DNA from: Flaveria trinervia
Lineage: Eukaryota; Streptophyta; Magnoliopsida; Asterales; Asteraceae
Assembly (NCBI GenBank): GCA_025506515.1
Contig: CM046456.1
Span: 68,153,159 to 68,217,158, forward strand
Direction: 5' to 3'
DNA length: 64,000 nucleotides
The number at the start of each line of letters is the position of its first letter. Position 1 is the stretch's first letter. The notes beneath the pieces were generated by a model. The model saw nothing but the letters and a program-made list of their open reading frames with translations. It had not been told where the DNA came from and did not search any database. Below are positions 45,836-57,223 of the stretch, piece by piece. A program made the position numbers and the translations under genes.

Positions 45836-45978
45836 GAACATTTTACTCTAGTACCACAACAGATGCAAGTTTATTTATTAAATACGGAAAATAGCTTTTT
45901 AGTATGCGATTCAATTTATTAAAATAAGAATTACATCTCACCCAATATTAGCATTCTTGGTTTCTCTTCGTCACTCCT

Positions 45979-45986
45979 ATTTATAC
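45979..45986 (+). promoter_or_regulatory. Possible TATA box of the FAF gene
   Basis: TATTTATA within CCTATTTATACCCC, about 70 bp upstream of the ATG at 46056. Spacing fits a short 5' leader. Confidence 0.45.
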
Positions 45987-46055
45987 CCCTTCTTCATCAC
46001 CTCACTTTACAACTCATCAAAAACACCATTCTCGATTCTCTCTTCACCATCTATA

Positions 46056-46523
46056 ATGCTCGTTAGTGATCTCGGCGATCACATCGGAATGGAGAGCTCT
46101 CTTGATATGAATACTGGTAATGGTACTGATACTTACACTTACACTACATCGTCTAAGCCATGTGGAATAACCAAAAGGAGACCGTCATCAATGAATGGGA
46201 GGATCATGAAAGAGCTCCCACCACCACTGCCTATCCAAACGTCAACGGTGTTGAAGCGGTACTACACTGACGACGGGCGGTTGATCATCGCAAAGGAGAA
46301 GGTTGAGAGTCCTAAGTATCAATTCACTTCCCACAGATCCCATGGTCGTCTCACTCTCCAACTTGTTGAGTGTAGTGGCAAGGCGATGGTGGGTGGTAGT
46401 AGTGGTGGTGGTGGGAGTTTTGGGTATAATTCCACCGTGAAAGTGGTGGCGAGTGGAGCTTGTTTGGTGGTTGATCAGAATCAACACTGTGCCATCACAC
46501 CAGTTCAGATATTACAAGGCTGA
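46056..46523 (+). CDS. FANTASTIC FOUR (FAF)-domain protein, short form
   Basis: Single-exon reading frame of 155 codons, intact from ATG to TGA. The frame is open upstream, but without another ATG, so 46056 is the first possible start. Residues 52-105 form the FAF domain: ELPPPLP, then VLKRYYTDDGRLIIAKEKV, then SHRSHGRLTLQLV. A Gly/Ser run (113-122) and a short C-terminal part, TVKVVASGACLVVDQ, follow. In Arabidopsis FAF1-FAF4 act in shoot-meristem size control and are linked to WUSCHEL and CLAVATA3; they are plant-specific and have no known enzyme activity. Those proteins are about 240-300 residues, so this one is short. It may be a FAF-like subfamily member rather than an orthologue of FAF1-4. 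The 5' leader is pyrimidine-rich. It is the only host gene I can support, in an island between transposon debris. Confidence 0.82.
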   Translation: MLVSDLGDHIGMESSLDMNTGNGTDTYTYTTSSKPCGITKRRPSSMNGRIMKELPPPLPIQTSTVLKRYYTDDGRLIIAKEKVESPKYQFTSHRSHGRLTLQLVECSGKAMVGGSSGGGGSFGYNSTVKVVASGACLVVDQNQHCAITPVQILQG

Positions 46524-46825
46524 ATTGAATTCAAATATTAAACTTTTTATTTTGTTTTTTACTTTTTTTCCTTTAGAATTTAATAAAAACTTTCCTTTCT
46601 TTTGGGTTTTATTTCGAGGTGAAAATATGTTGTTTCATTTTTAGTATTTCAACTTTTTTTTTCACCCGCAAATCCGATTAACAAATGAGACGATACATTA
46701 CTCGAAAACCGGATATTTGGGACGTATTAATGTAGTATTTTAGACCCAAAATTGCAACCGGAAATACCTAGTTAAACACTCACTTTTATGTGGTTTATTG
46801 AATAAAATTCTTTTAAATGTTTTGT

Positions 46826-46950
46826 TTTTTTCTTTTGAACAACCGGGGGATTTTATTATAAAAAAAAGATAGCAAAGAATGGATTACAGAAACATTACAA
46901 TTAAAATTAGACCAAGGCTCTCAATCTAAACTAACACGTCTCTTTCTAGT
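46826..46950 (-). mobile_element. 5'-truncated LINE tail with TSD
   Basis: On the minus strand the segment ends CAACCGGGGGATTTTATT inverted, i.e. AATAAAATCCCCCGGTTGTTC followed by an A-rich tail, typical of the 3' end of plant L1-type LINEs. Flanks are TTAAATGTTTTGT (46813-46825) and TTTAATGTTTTGT (46951-46963), 12 of 13 matching, as expected for a LINE target duplication. Only about 125 bp was inserted. Confidence 0.65.
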
Positions 46951-47506
46951 TTTAATGTTTTGTACTAATGCATATTTTAATTTGGAACTTCAAGAGTTTT
47001 ACAGATTGCATTTAATTAAAGAAAGATAGTTGGGATAATTAACGCACTAATCAACAAACAGGTTCTTTTGCATAAATTTATTTCCCTTTAATTTTATATA
47101 AATAAATTTTCTTTGAGGTTTTATAAGCGTTAAATTAAGATTTGATCATGTAAAAGATACTATCTCTAACTCATAAATTCAACGAAAGTATTTTGGATTC
47201 TTTTTATATTTGGTCACCGAATAATGGTACCCATCGATATACTGTAACAAAAACGCATGAATTTTTTAAAATTAAAACAATGTAACTGCGTTTATTAAAT
47301 AATAGATAGGCGTTGACTATAAGTTTGAAATTAAACTATTTTTGGAGTTTGACTTTTCTGTCAGTTTAGCAGCATAAAGTAAAGGAGTATCAGATCCTCA
47401 ACCTGTTTTTTTTAACGGCAATCCTTTTAAAAAAAGTCATTACTGAAAAAACCATCTAACACAACTCATTGCTGAAAGACTTAAATCCAAGACCTCTCAT
47501 TTATTT

Positions 47507-48059
47507 TGTGAATTCGTTAGATCGGTAGACATCCAAGCATGTTTTTGACGGAAGGAAACAAAACCAAAATTAAGAAACAAACAATAACATGAACTATAAT
47601 AAAACAGTTTCATTGATAAAACTTAATGATTACAAGCTCGTTACAACATAAGAATCACGACTCTTAGCAAGGGGAGATCGAGCATGATCTCCCCTCTCAT
47701 CCGGCAGCACCTAGGCGCCGGGTACAATCCTTAATCTCTCTACACAATGAAACTGATATTTATAGGTCTCAACCCATACCAGATGTGACTGGGCCCATTC
47801 GTACGATTGGGCCATGCGTATGGTTCAATCATACGACTGGACTATACTTATGGTTCAGTCTTACGAATGCCGCAATCGCATCTCTCAGTCGCACGACTGG
47901 TCTATTAGCATGGCTCAGTCGTACGACTGAGTCTCATTCGCATATGGCCCTGCGAATGACCCAGTTTTATGTGTTTACAACATATCAGGTGTATTACATT
48001 AAGACTAGACTATTTGACAAACGACGGACACACTATATATGACAATATATGCTCCAACA
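47507..48059 (-). mobile_element. Solo LTR with TSD TATTT, carrying E-type motif array
   Basis: On the plus strand it runs TGTGAATTCG to GCTCCAACA. Flanks TATTT (47502-47506) and TATTT (48060-48064) are identical. There is no internal region, so it arose by LTR-LTR recombination. A TATA box (minus-strand TATAAATA, 47757-47764) has five dyads such as CAGTCGTACGACTGAG upstream (47790-47950), the same class of motif as element E, though the LTR body differs. About 1 kb downstream of the FAF gene. Confidence 0.85.
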
Positions 48060-48064
48060 TATTT

Positions 48065-48821
48065 ACATGAGTACTTTAATTTACATCGTGTTTTTTAATA
48101 GCAAAATAAATGCTTTATGGAAAATGTTTAAAAAGCAGAATTTTGTTTGTTAATAAATCTAATAAAACTGATTTTAATGAGAGTGGTAAACACATCTTTC
48201 AAAATTGAAAATTAACCATACATGTTTAATATTTATCTTTGTAATAAGAATTGAATTGAAATGATATTAAGAAAATTAAAGTATATACTTCTTTTATGTA
48301 GACAAACTAAAAATAAGAAAATAGTACAATATATATGTTAATAATATAAGAAATAGATTAATCAAAATAGTACCCATATCTCTTCAAATTCGAGAATTGT
48401 AACAATAGATCAATTTGGTTTTTGTTTATCACAATTGTACTGATATTAAAAACTAATAAATAGTATACTTTATAAAATACCAGATTAATGGTTCTTAATG
48501 ATACAAAGAATAATAAGCTTACGAAGAATTATGTATTTAAATTTGAGAAACATGTCTAACAGTATACTTTCAAGCCTTACAATTTTCTGTGCATCACGTT
48601 ATCTTCTTTTTTTCTTTTCACTTTACCTCACCATAAGCAAATGGTTCAACCCCTTTTAACTTCACCTCACCCTATCACCCATTTACTTTTAGGAAAATAT
48701 TTATATTTATCTTTTTAAATTCTATTAATATCATATATATCCCCCAATAAAATTTTAAAATATCATATGTACCCTTTTCAAGTAATCTAAATTTCATATT
48801 TACATGTTTTAACTTATTTTA
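48065..48821. repeat. AT-rich DNA with dispersed repeat 48462-48650
   Basis: Bases 48462-48650 match 1-212 of the window. The rest is AT-rich and holds nothing recognisable, up to the TSD TTTTA of element F at 48817-48821. Confidence 0.55.
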
Positions 48822-49502
48822 CGTAGATTACTTGAAATCAAACTTGGATAATCTGAGAATCGTAAACATCACTTTCAGATCAAAATTATTCGGTGGTTCA
48901 CCCCGAATAAATCAATCAGATACAACTCAGACGAGATCAAGAATTCGTATGTTGTGTTGAGTGAATTTTCTTGAACCAGAAGAAGAATAAGAATTCGAGA
49001 ATGAACATATGACCAACATTCCTCATCTCATTCGGTTTTGGAGGGAAAAAATAGAAAAAACTGTCATTTGGCAGTTTCATCAAATTTACTTTTATTTTAA
49101 ATAACCATTAAAATTAGGTATTTTCCACTTGAATTTCAGATGTGAAATTCTGAAAAATCAATTCGAAATGCAATTTTTAATGAAGTTTTTTTTACCAAAA
49201 TAGAAAATTTTCAAGTTGACCTGACAGCTCGACCCCAGCCACGGGCTCTACCTCTTGAACCCCGTCAGGGGCTGCCGCCCCTTGGACCCAGCTACCAAGA
49301 GCGTTGCCCCCAGACCCCCGCCAAGGGGGTGTTGCCCCCTTGGAATCCCCATTGCTTAGGGGCTTCGCCCTTAAAAAGGTTTTCATTATTGAAGATCATA
49401 ATACACTCAAACAAGCGTGCACTCCGCACCTCCTAACTTGTTTGATGGATATTATGATCACATTAGTCATTAGTGAATCCAATTACACTAAAATAACTAA
49501 CA
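48822..49502 (-). repeat. 3' LTR of element F with GC-rich palindromic block
   Basis: Matches 54004-54656. Between about 49225 and 49375 the AT-rich LTR is interrupted by a GC-rich stretch of repeated inverted words (GGGGCTGCCGCCCCTTGG, AGGGGCTTCGCCCTTA, CAAGGGGGTGTTGCCCCCTTGG) that can form strong hairpins. The polypurine tract follows (minus-strand AAAATGGGGGAGGAA, 49503-49517). Confidence 0.85.
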
Positions 49503-50116
49503 TTCCTCCCCCATTTTAGTGTAATCCTTGATTAACTAAAACAAACTCACATAAACTACAAACTTATGCATAAATGAAATATCATGACGATTGAATTTCA
49601 TCTTAGTATATTACACATTCCAAATATTCGAATATTAGGGTGTCATTTAGGATTGAACCCTTGCTATTCATAGTGAATACATGAAGATAATATACACAAA
49701 AGTTTACATACTTATATGTTCTTACTTGACACTATATTTTACTATCCTTGTGTCCTTATCCTTTATAAGCATATCAAAGCCAAGTCCAAGCTTCTTGAAG
49801 CAGCTAAACTTCATGCTTATATAGGTAGCTCTTTTTCTCTTGCACCTGCATATGCAATTTTTCAAAAGAACTATTAGTAAGTTACACTTCAACCTCCTTA
49901 ACTTGCAGGTCTGAACACATACCTTAGGATGTTGCAACTAATGCGTTCCAATCTCTAGATGTTAAGCTTTCCGCATTGAATTCAACATCTAGTGTTATAC
50001 TAGATGGGAATTAGGTATCTTAACATGAGAGGATTTAGGTGGACTTCAATCCCATCCATAAAGCTGACTTGTGCACAAGATCTCTATTTAACCCTTTAGT
50101 TAAATGATCTGCTAAA
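49503..50116 (-). other. Polypurine tract and 3' untranslated part of element F
   Basis: After the polypurine tract (49503-49517) there is non-coding sequence up to the RNase H end. A minus-strand frame at 49937-49722 has no recognisable domain. Confidence 0.6.
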
Positions 50117-51445
50117 TTATGTTGAGTTCTCACAAACTCCACAGATATCACACCATGCATGTCTAACACCTAAGTGTCTAGACTTGTCATTATACACTTG
50201 ACTATAAGCCTTAGCCAAAGTGGCTTCACTATTATATCTAATAGATATAGGTGATATCGTTTTAGGCCATAATGGAATTTCATAAATCAAGTTTCTTTTC
50301 CATTCAGCTTTTTTTCCGGCTATTGCCAATGCCACAAACTCATATTTCATTGTTGAGTTAGTAATGCAAGTTTGTTTCTTCGATGCCCAAGAGATGGCAC
50401 CTCCTCCAAGTAGAAATGTCCATTCACTTGTGGAAGAATGATCTTCCATATTTGTAATCCAACTTGCATTCGAATAACCTTCAATAATAGAAGGAAACCC
50501 AGAATATGTTGAACAATAATTCATTGTTCCTTTCAAGTACTTAAATACTCGATTAATAGCTTGCCAGTGATATGAACTAGGGTTACTAGTAAATCTACTA
50601 AGTTTTCTGACAGCATAGGCTATATCTGGCCTAGTGCTAATCATGACATACATGAGAGTTCCAACAACTTTTGAGTATTTAAGTTGAGACACTGCAATAC
50701 CTTTATTAGGTAGAAGCTTAAGATTATGATCTATAGGAGTATTTACAGGAGAACAATCTTTGAAGTTAAATTTCTTAAAATCTTCTCAATATAATAAGAT
50801 TGAGAAATCGAGATATTATTGTTCCCACGCTTGATCTTTATACCAAGTATCACTTCAGCCTCCCCCATGTCTTTCATAGCAAACTTAGATAACAAGAATT
50901 TCTTAGTTTTATCAACTTGAATTTGGTTAGTACCAATATAACATGTCATCTACATATAAACAAATTATAACTCTTTTTCCAGAAGTGTCAAACTTGTTAT
51001 ATACACACTTGTCTGCTTGGTTTAAAACAAAACCATTAGACAACACAACATCATCAAACTTTTGATGCCATTGTTTTGATGCTTGCTTCAGACCATATAA
51101 AGATTTTATTAACTTACAAACTTTATTCTCATTACCCGGCATAACAAAGCCTTCAAATTGTTTCATGTAAATCTCCTCATCCAATTCACCATTTAAAAAT
51201 GCAGTTTTCGCATCCATTTGATGAATCACAAGATTATGTATAGCTGCAAGTGCTAATAACAATCTAATAGTAGAAATCCTAGCAATAGGAGCATAAGTGT
51301 TAAAGAAATCAATACCTTCTTTCTGTCTAAAGCCTTGGATAACTAATCTAGCTTTAAACTTATCTATGCTACCATCCACCTTTATTTTCTTTTTAAATAT
51401 CCATTTACACCCTAATGGTTTACATCTAGGAGGTAAATCAGCCAA
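50117..51445 (-). pseudogene. Copia reverse transcriptase and RNase H (F)
   Basis: RT: CKWIFKKKIKVDGSIDKFKA, VIHQMDAKTAFLNGELDEEI, YGLKQASKQWH and the catalytic CLYVDDML. Frameshifts lie at about 50935 and 50745. RNase H: VVGTLMYVMISTRPDIAYAV, EGYSNASWITN and DKSRHLGVRH. The RNase H catalytic position usually Asp in YxDAD/YSDSD reads Asn here. Ends at 50117. Inactive. Confidence 0.83.
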
Positions 51446-51498
51446 CTTCCAGTATTATTTTGCATAATGGAATCCATCTCATCTTGGATTGCTTCTTT

Positions 51499-52836
51499 CT
51501 AAAATGCAACATCTCTAAAAGCCATAGCTTCAATGTAAGTCTTTGGATCCTCCTCAATATTAAAACAATACTGATATTGATATCTAATCTCATTCCTTGA
51601 TCTTTCAACTAAATAATGTTGAAAATCATCACTAAAAGACTTGGCTTTTCTTGCTCTTTTACTTTTCCTTGGTTCAGTTCTAGTAGAAGGTTCATCTTTG
51701 CTATTAACCGAATTACTACCAAATGTACTGTCAGTTTGAGAAACGTTGGAAATCACATCCTTTGCTCTAGGTATAGAAGTAAATCTTTCTTCATCAAATA
51801 TCGCATCTCTTGACTCTATAACCGAGTTTACAAATACATAATCATTAGGTTCTAAGACATAGAACCTATAAGCCTTGGAATGCTGAGCATATCCAATAAA
51901 GATGCAATATATACCTCTTACACCTAAAGATTTTCTTTTGGGTTCGGTAAGCCTCACAACAGCTCTACATCCCCAAACTTTAAGGTAATTTAAGTTTGGG
52001 TGCTTTTTGTGCCAAAGTACATATGGGGTAGTCTTATTCTTTTTATTAGGAATTCTATTCAATAGATAACAGGCTGTTAACATTGCCTCACCCTAAAATC
52101 ATTCACTTAAACCCGAATAGGACAACATAGAATTAACCATTTCTTTCAACGTTCTATTCTTTCATTCTGCTACCCATTTTGTTATGGTGTATAAGGAGCT
52201 GTAGTTTGATGTATTATGCCAGTGGATTGGAAATACATCGGATCATAATACTCACCTCCTCTATCAGTACAAAGAGTTTTAATCAACCCATTTTGACGAA
52301 GCTCTACCTCTTGTTTATAAATTTTAAATTTATCAAGTGCTTCATCCTTAGCATGCAATAAATAAATATAACAATATCTAGATGCATCATCAATAAATAT
52401 TATTACATACTTTTTGTTACCTGATGATGGTGTAGCATGCAAATCACATAAATCACTATGTATGAGGTCTAAAACTTTACTTTCCCTAATAACATCTTTA
52501 AAAGGTTGTCTAGTTATTTTAGTCAACATACATGTCTTGCATTTTTCATTATTCATATCAAAAGCAGGGATTAAACTCATTTTAGACATCTTTTAGTCTT
52601 CTATAATGAACATGTCCTAGTCTAGCATGCCATAATTCCAATTTGTTTATATTATTACTAGAACTAGTTGAAGCCATACAAATAGAATCACTACCAAAAG
52701 AAATATCTAAATTCAACATAAACATACCATGTCTTGACAAGATATACTTGTCACTTTCCAATACTTGAATGTAACCACAATTATTTAATACAACACCAGA
52801 CAACAAATTCTTTCGAATCACAGGTACATACAACAC
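51499..52836 (-). pseudogene. Copia integrase (F)
   Basis: GAG-pre-integrase block LWHARLGHVHYRRLKDV at 52836-52582, then CKTCMLTKITRQPF. The core has LIHSDLCD (first Asp) and CTDRGGEYYDP (second Asp); a stop at 52182 falls just before the Glu region. The C-terminal frame 52083-51499 begins MLTACYLLNRIPNKK and has the KVWGCRAVVRL and YCIFIGYAQHSKAYRFY blocks. Broken by at least two stops. Confidence 0.82.
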
Positions 52837-53012
52837 TTATTTAATACTAAACATTTTCCAGAAGTAAACACAAGCTTCACATTTCCTAATTCCTTGATTG
52901 GTTCGGTTGCAACATTGCCCATTTTTAATAATGATCCATCTTCAATAGGTTGAAAGTCCTTGAACCAACGAAGATCTTTACACACATGACTAGTTGCTCC
53001 CAAATCACCCAC
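52818..53012 (-). pseudogene. Copia protease remnant (F)
   Basis: DLGATSHVCKDLRWF at the start corresponds to the D-S-G-A active-site block, with Leu in place of the active-site Ser. Followed by KLVFTSGKCLVLNK. A short distance upstream of the integrase frame. Inactive. Confidence 0.65.
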
Positions 53013-53149
53013 TAAGCAACATTATCATCTTGCATATAAAATGATTCAGAAATTAGTGATACATAATTCTCATCCGAATTATAATTTGGAACTAAAATCT
53101 GACCTTGTTGCTTTCCTGAATCCGTAGATCCACTTGGACCAGCATCATT

Positions 53150-53977
53150 CTTGCCTTTACCAACCCAACAAACCTTCTTGAAATGACCAGGTTTTCCACA
53201 CTTCTAACATGCTAACTTTGGTTTCTTGTTGGGGCCTTTGTTGTTGTTGTTGTTACCTTTAAACTTTCATTTTTCTTTAAACTTGTTGGCATTTTTTGAT
53301 GATTCGCCTTCTTCCACCATGTTCACTTGTGAAGTTCCAGCCATGTTTTTGTTCTTAACTTTGTCACCCTCTTGAGTCCTTAGAGACTCTTCAATTTTAA
53401 AGTGACTACCAAGTTGAACCGGACTCAATTCCTCTTTATGTTTCAAAGTATGTTTAAAATCTTTCCAAGAAGGAGGCAGTTTGTCAATAATACTAGAAAC
53501 CGAGATGGATTCATCCATCTTCATATCATGTTGAACAAACTGTCCCAGAATCCTTAAAAGTTCATTATATTGTTCTTTGATAGGCCTTGAATCCACCATC
53601 TTGTAATTTAAAAAATTACTAATCAGAAATTTTTTACTTGAAGAATCTTCTGCCATATATTTGGATTCAAGGGAATCCCACAATTATTTTGCAGATTCAA
53701 CATTTTGATAGATATCAAACAGGGAAACAGACATACCGTTTAAGATGTGATCATGACAGATGTAGTCATCGTTCTCCCACTTGCATCGCCTCCTATTCTG
53801 TTCCAGAGTCTCGTTTTCCATCAATTCTGGCATGGGGGTACTTAGAACATACACAACTTTCAGAGTGGTTAACAGAAAATGCATATTCTTCTACCATCTT
53901 CGAAAGTCTTATCCTTCAAACTTGTCAAGTTTTGCGAATTTGTTTGTCATGTCTTTCACAGAATTTTCGTCCGTCAT
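53150..53977 (-). pseudogene. gag: Copia gag with zinc knuckle (F)
   Basis: The start ATG is at 53977, only 26 bp inside the 5' LTR. Frames 53884-53684 and 53683-53267 carry ENDDYICHDHILNGMS and LWDSLESKYMAEDSSSKKF, the UBN2-type gag core, then LPPSWKDFKHTLKH. A zinc knuckle at about 53160-53205 reads C-stop-KCGKPGHFKKVC, so a TAG replaces the residue after the first Cys. At least three stops or frameshifts. Confidence 0.8.
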
Positions 53978-54003
53978 CTTCAACAGTAGATAATTTTGAT
54001 CTT

Positions 54004-54656
54004 TGTACATCACTTGAAATCAAACTTGGATAATCTAAAAGTCATGAAGATCACTTTCAGATCGGAATTATTCGGTGGTTCACCCGAATAAATCAATCGG
54101 ATACAACTCAAACGAGATTAATAATTCGTATGTTGTGTTGAGTGAATTTTCTTGAACCAGAAGAAGAATAAGAATTCGAGAATGAACATATGACCAACAT
54201 TCCTCATCTCATTCGGTTTTGGAGGGACAAAAAGGGGGAAACTGCCATTTGGCAGTTTCATCAAATTTACTTTTATTTTAAATAACCATTAAAATTACGT
54301 ATTTTCCACTCGAATTTCACATGTGAAATTCTGGAAAATCGATTCAAAATGTAATTTTTAATGAAGTCATTTTTACCAAAATAAAAAATTTCCAAGCTGA
54401 CCTGACAGCTTGACCCCAGCCAGGGGCTCTGCCCCTTAGACCCCGCTACCAGGGGCACTGCCCCCGGACCCCCGCCAAGGAGGCGTTACCCCCTTGGAAC
54501 CCCCATTGCTTAGGGGCTTCTCCCCTAAAAAAGTTTTCATTATTAAAGATCATAATACACTCAAACAAGCGTGCACTCTACACCTCCTAACTTGTTTGAT
54601 GGATATTATGATCACATTAGCCATTAGTCAATCCAATTATACTAAAATATCTAACA
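54004..54656 (-). repeat. 5' LTR of element F
   Basis: Partner of 48822-49502, 653 bp, including the same GC-rich palindromic block (about 54405-54530). The internal sequence that adjoins it on the minus strand (AAGATCAAAATTATC) is not the usual TGGTATCAGAGC primer site. Confidence 0.85.
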
Positions 54657-54680
54657 TTTTATTATTAAATAATTTACAAC

Positions 54681-55057
54681 TGTAAGGATTAAAAAAATAA
54701 CACAATCAATCTCTTGAGTAGAATGTAGAATGTAATCGCTCACGGTAAGAAGATGAAGAAAAATCAAATGCACATGAACACAATTGTAAATAACTTCAAA
54801 GTATAACACTCTCTGATTTTGGAATGATTACAATACGTATGAAAATCAGGAAAATGACAAAAGCTCACCTAATTATATTAATAAACTTCTATATATATTA
54901 AACTAGAAGTTCTTGCGCAAGTCAACATGTTCTTGCGCAACTTGATGTTGTCGGGCAAGAAGCAAGTTGTCGCACGGCAACTTTGAACTTGTTGCTTGAC
55001 TTGAACTTCTTCCTTATCTTAATTTGATTTCCCGAGCCTGTAAGTTTAAACCCTACA
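54681..55057 (-). mobile_element. Truncated copia-type LTR with polypurine tract
   Basis: Plus-strand TGTAAGGATTAAAAA to ACCCTACA, then ATCTCCCCTTAAG (polypurine tract on the minus strand). Related to 1076-1432. The internal DNA is cut short after the polypurine tract, where a dispersed repeat (55070-55225) begins. Lies 25 bp from the end of element F. Confidence 0.6.
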
Positions 55058-57223
55058 ATCTCCCCTTAAGATCGGTGAAGGATGTTAACAAGGAGAGGAC
55101 AAAGCATTGCTCTTAATGTATTTCAGGAAAATAAAAGAGTTTCACATGTAGGGAATTAAGTTTTAGCACAAATATAACGTTTAGACCGAGGGTTCTCTTT
55201 ATTTTAAAAGTAAAAGGTTAAGTTAAAACCGAACTAGATGCACTAGTTTATATTATATTACTATTTTAATGAACTAAATTGTAATTAGTTTATATATAAA
55301 CGTTACTAATATACCGGTAAACTAGCTATAATCTCGTGTATTAAAAATTAATGAAAAACTAGAAAATATAAAACACTATTTGGTATAAGATATAACAAAA
55401 GTTATGTGTGTAAGTATTTTAGTTAATAAAATATTTTTATTATTTTTTCAAACTTTCATTTTAAAAAAGTGTTTTTTAACTCTTGTTTTAGAAATATGTA
55501 AGAGACATTTCGTTCAATGAATATTGTTTTTGAAAAGTGTTATTTTAAATAAAAACTCATTTTCAAAACTACGAGTATTAGTTATTTTTGTTTTATAAAT
55601 AACTTTTTGTATTTTTTCTTTGACAAAATGTCATTTTTATAAATATTTCATTGTTTAAAAACTCCATGTTTCAGTTATTTTTAAATTTTTTTAGAAAACA
55701 TTTTCTTATAAAACCTTTATTTAAAAAAATATTGGTTTTAAAATAGTTCATAGGTGTAGAAAAATATGTTGTTTAAAAAAGTCATAATTTCTAAAAATCT
55801 TTTTTTTCAAAACCGTATATTTTTTAGCCAAAATGTTTAGTTTTTAACTAATAAAAAATATGTTTTGAAAAAATATTGATTTTAGAACAAATTAAAATGT
55901 TTAAAATAAGAGAGAGAGAGGGAGAGAGAAATGAATATTGTTTAATTAAAAACTAAACATTTTGACTAAAATAACACAATAAGGATAATGTCAATGAGTA
56001 TAAATAAGTTAGGTTTAGGTTTAAGGTTTAGAGAGAAAAAAAGGATAGAGATAAATAGAAAGAAAGAGAAAATTTATCAATATGTATTTAACTTTTTAAA
56101 AATTGATAAATGATTTGGGCGGAAAAATAAATGGTAGAGTTAATATGATGATGACATGTGTCCATTCATGTAATTATTTATTATTATAGATATAGAAAAA
56201 GTTTTAACCTATCATAATTCAATATTTAAAAGTTATTCTAAATTTCAAATGGTATATATATATACTATGTTAAAAACAAATATGGATTATTATACTAGAT
56301 CTTTTTGTTAATTTCGAACGGTCAACGAATACTATAAGCATAGCCACCCTCGTAAACTCATTTATCAAAGATAACTTGCATTCTCTGAACACAAATAGCA
56401 CTGATGACCTGACCCACCCTTCATTCCAGGGGAAATCCGCTACCCAAAGACCGACAATGATAAAAGTTCTAGGAAGCAGATTGGCAGGTCATGAGGTTGC
56501 CTCCTCGTAACCTAACTTATTTATTACTCATTGGCATTATACTAGATAATTTAGTTGTTAAATATTATCAAACTAAAAGATAGGGTCCTTTGGATAAAAA
56601 TGTACCTATAATTTTTTAGAGTTTTTTCTCCAATAAATAGTGATACTTAAACAATAACATGATACTATAATATTTAGGAGTTTTATAATGAAAACATACT
56701 GTGAATAGTATTAGAAAGAAAGCTAAAAATTTTAATATGTATCATATTACTAAACAAATGGCAGGATCAAGTTTTGTCACTCAACACAAATATATCTCTC
56801 AAACTCACTAAGTCACACTCGGTTTGATAATGCGGAATCCTTTAAAAGTTGATAATAATATACTAAATAAGCAAAGACAAGATGCTAGATTTTTCAAGAT
56901 ACTTGTATGTATTACTTCTCAACTCAAAGTTTTACATGACTTTTTCAAACATTCTAAATGAGTTACAATAAGAAACTATACATACTACTATCTATAGTCA
57001 GTTATACTTTTATACCAGCTGGAAACTTACGACTAACAATTACTAAATTGTTAGAAGTAAGGTATATAGATAAAATCTATCTAAGATTTGCTAGTCATGA
57101 CATGTCCATGACTTACCTTTTGTCACCGACTAAAGTTGATAACTATACTAATTGATAAGAAATAAACAGTGGAACAAAGTATGGTCAACTACATGGGCGT
57201 GGAAAAACGTCATGAAGTATCTC
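55058..57223. other. AT-rich intergenic DNA
   Basis: 55070-55225 is the partner of the repeat at 45270-45440. 55300-56200 is very AT-rich, with an exact 18-bp inverted pair (AAAATGTTTAGTTTTTAA, 55830-55847; inverted 55946-55963) and a GA microsatellite at about 55909-55929. A less AT-rich patch at 56380-56510 reads QRPTMIKVLGSRLAG in one frame, faintly like the end of a receptor-kinase domain, but is too short to call. No gene supported. Confidence 0.45.

Larger units (their letters stand above)
48822..54656 (-). mobile_element. Copia element F, complete outline, TSD TTTTA
   Basis: LTRs are 48822-49502 (681 bp) and 54004-54656 (653 bp). The identical 5-bp flanks TTTTA (48817-48821 and 54657-54661) fix both ends. 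The first base of the 3' LTR is C where the other LTR has T (CGTAG against TGTAC). Order on the minus strand: LTR, gag, zinc knuckle, protease, integrase, RT, RNase H, polypurine tract, LTR. No accessory ORF. A different copia lineage from A, C and E: short gag, no coiled-coil linker, Tnt1/Tork-like layout (inference). Confidence 0.88.

Noticed and set aside
45957..46055. Longer FAF protein starting at 45957
   Set aside because: The upstream extension begins at TTG, not ATG, and overlaps the TATA-like site; the first ATG is 46056.
56380..56510. Possible receptor-kinase fragment
   Set aside because: Only a 15-residue resemblance (QRPTM block) with no other kinase motif nearby.
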